64,000 bases of DNA, taken from contig NZ_CAESCM010000001.1 in NCBI RefSeq assembly GCF_903166585.1, positions 372,001 to 436,000 of the forward strand, written 5' to 3'. This stretch comes from Pedobacter ghigonis. Lineage in GTDB: Bacteria; Bacteroidota; Bacteroidia; Sphingobacteriales; Sphingobacteriaceae. Numbering within the stretch: position 1 is the first letter of the stretch; every line of letters starts with the position of its first letter. The translations under genes were made by a program, and so were the position numbers. Below, one piece after another: positions 63,026-64,000 of the stretch. The notes below the pieces were generated by a model. The model was given only the letters and a program-made list of their open reading frames with translations, was not told where the DNA came from and made no database searches.

Positions 63026-64000
63026 ATGTTGACTTATACGAAAGCTTCTTTTAGCAAAAAAATCGGACTTGAAAATCTTAAAAAAACATATTATTGGCAT
63101 TTGCTGATCTGGGTGCTTTTGATCACCTATGAGTTATCTACAATTTCTTTTGCAGTTGGAATAGTGGCAAAACCTGGCCTTATTATCAGCCATTACTTGA
63201 TTAACATCTTTTTCTTCTACTTTAGCTCATTATGGGTTATTCCTAACTCTCTACGCTATGGTAAGCAGTGGGTTTGGAGGCTTCCGCTTTTTTTGGTCAT
63301 TGCATTTGTCCTGCTGGTTTTAAATAAGGGCTTGATAGACTACACCCTAAACACGCTAGATGAAAACTCGGGAAGAACACTGAATTTTAACGCCAGATAC
63401 GTTGGAGGGGTGGCCTGGAGAAGCCTGTATTTTCTGGCATTAGCTTTTCTTTTCTATTTCTTCAGAACTTACGTCCAAGAAAGAGATATCCGTGAAAACC
63501 TCGAACGGCTAGGTCTTGAAAACCAGATTAAAGAGCAGAGATTGCAACTTGAGTTAAGCCAGGCTAGACAAGCTTACCTAAAAGCACAGATTAATCCTCA
63601 TTTCCTTTTCAACACACTCAACTACATCTTTAGCCTAGTTCAAAAGAGTGAACCTGATGCTGCTGAAGCAATAGTAAAGCTTTCTAAAATCATGCGATTT
63701 GCATTAGATGCGGAACATACTGATGAAAATCCACCTCTATCAATTGAAATAGCCCATTCAAAAAACCTCATAGATCTTTGGTTAAAACCAAAATCCGGAA
63801 CCGCCTATTTAAATTTCAACGTCGATAAGGAGGTTTGTGATTATTATTTTATACCCCTTGTTCTACTTACACTACTGGAGAACATTTTCAAACATGGAGA
63901 CCTCAGTAACCCATCAGCTCCAGGAATCTTTAACTTACTCATACGCAAAGACAAGCTCGTAATCCAAACACTTAATCTTGTCAATACTGATATCAATAGT
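63026..64000 (+). CDS. LytS-type sensor histidine kinase, N-terminal 325 residues (runs off window)
   Basis: Starts MLTYTKASFSKKIGLENLKK at 63026; the frame is open to the window edge. Four membrane helices (HLLIWVLLITYELSTISF, ISHYLINIFFFYFSSLWVI, LPLFLVIAFVLLVLNKGL, WRSLYFLALAFLFYFF), a coiled linker (RLGLENQIKEQRLQLELSQARQ), then the His_kinase box QINPHFLFNTLNYIFSLVQ (PF06580) and an N box ending LLENIFKHG. No periplasmic ligand domain apart from loops. Pairs with the LytTR regulator 211 bases upstream; regulator-before-kinase order is normal in this phylum. Confidence 0.93.
   Translation, partial: MLTYTKASFSKKIGLENLKKTYYWHLLIWVLLITYELSTISFAVGIVAKPGLIISHYLINIFFFYFSSLWVIPNSLRYGKQWVWRLPLFLVIAFVLLVLNKGLIDYTLNTLDENSGRTLNFNARYVGGVAWRSLYFLALAFLFYFFRTYVQERDIRENLERLGLENQIKEQRLQLELSQARQAYLKAQINPHFLFNTLNYIFSLVQKSEPDAAEAIVKLSKIMRFALDAEHTDENPPLSIEIAHSKNLIDLWLKPKSGTAYLNFNVDKEVCDYYFIPLVLLTLLENIFKHGDLSNPSAPGIFNLLIRKDKLVIQTLNLVNTDINS

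Overview
The window looks like the chromosome of a Bacteroidota bacterium, most likely a Sphingobacteriaceae member (Pedobacter/Mucilaginibacter-like). This is inferred from AT-rich DNA, a SusC/RagA-type TonB receptor, promoters of the Bacteroidota type (TTTG, about 18 nt, TAnnTTTG), a LytTR/LytS pair, an FK of secreted beta-barrel and GIN-type proteins, and a DUF1501/DUF1553/cytochrome cluster. I see no rRNA, tRNA or CRISPR array.

Layout. 1-640: 5' part of a SusC-like receptor (minus). 1.6-5.1 kb: a graveyard of mobile DNA, with a group II intron remnant cut inside its reverse transcriptase, an intact cold-shock gene, and IS21 and IS110 remnants joined together. 5.1-7.7 kb: a hipBA toxin-antitoxin pair bracketed by related inverted repeats, then a metallophosphoesterase. 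8.0-18.1 kb (minus): an unrecognised operon of a 1618-residue Tat-signal protein, a 1534-residue protein and a small M23 peptidase, with a long near-perfect palindrome on each side. This is the best candidate for an undescribed system. 18.9-25 kb: lipocalin, small hypothetical genes, a SpoT/MESH1-like HD protein, D-lactate dehydrogenase, several broken genes, and a 250-bp inverted-repeat element in an MFS remnant.

24.7-26.9 kb: DoxX and SnoaL-like genes divergent from an HxlR regulator, then Hsp20. 27.6-33.8 kb: alkB divergent from the imuA-imuB-dnaE2 mutasome, sharing a dyad in the promoter gap. 33.9-36.4 kb: secreted and outer-membrane proteins. 36.6-37.3 kb: a DUF421 (YetF) pseudogene with two frameshifts and one stop. 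37.5-41.4 kb: a stress group (ankyrin protein, large catalase KatE, DUF892 ferritin-like protein). 41.8-43.3 kb: an SDR-DUF2867 protein.

44.2-52.0 kb: a five-gene operon of planctomycete-type cytochrome/DUF1549/DUF1553, DUF1501, NHL-propeller, a chitobiase-C/discoidin-like protein and a DUF2231-cytochrome-LRR protein, probably an extracytoplasmic oxidative or catabolic system. 52.4-57.3 kb: signalling genes (receiver, PAS histidine kinase, ECF sigma factor), a MaoC protein and a RibD-like reductase. 57.9-61.5 kb: a GIN-domain protein and a NEW3/ABC transporter operon (minus). 62.1-64.0 kb: a LytTR regulator and the first 325 residues of a LytS-type kinase that runs off the window.

All family names are from motif recognition by eye; no database search was run.
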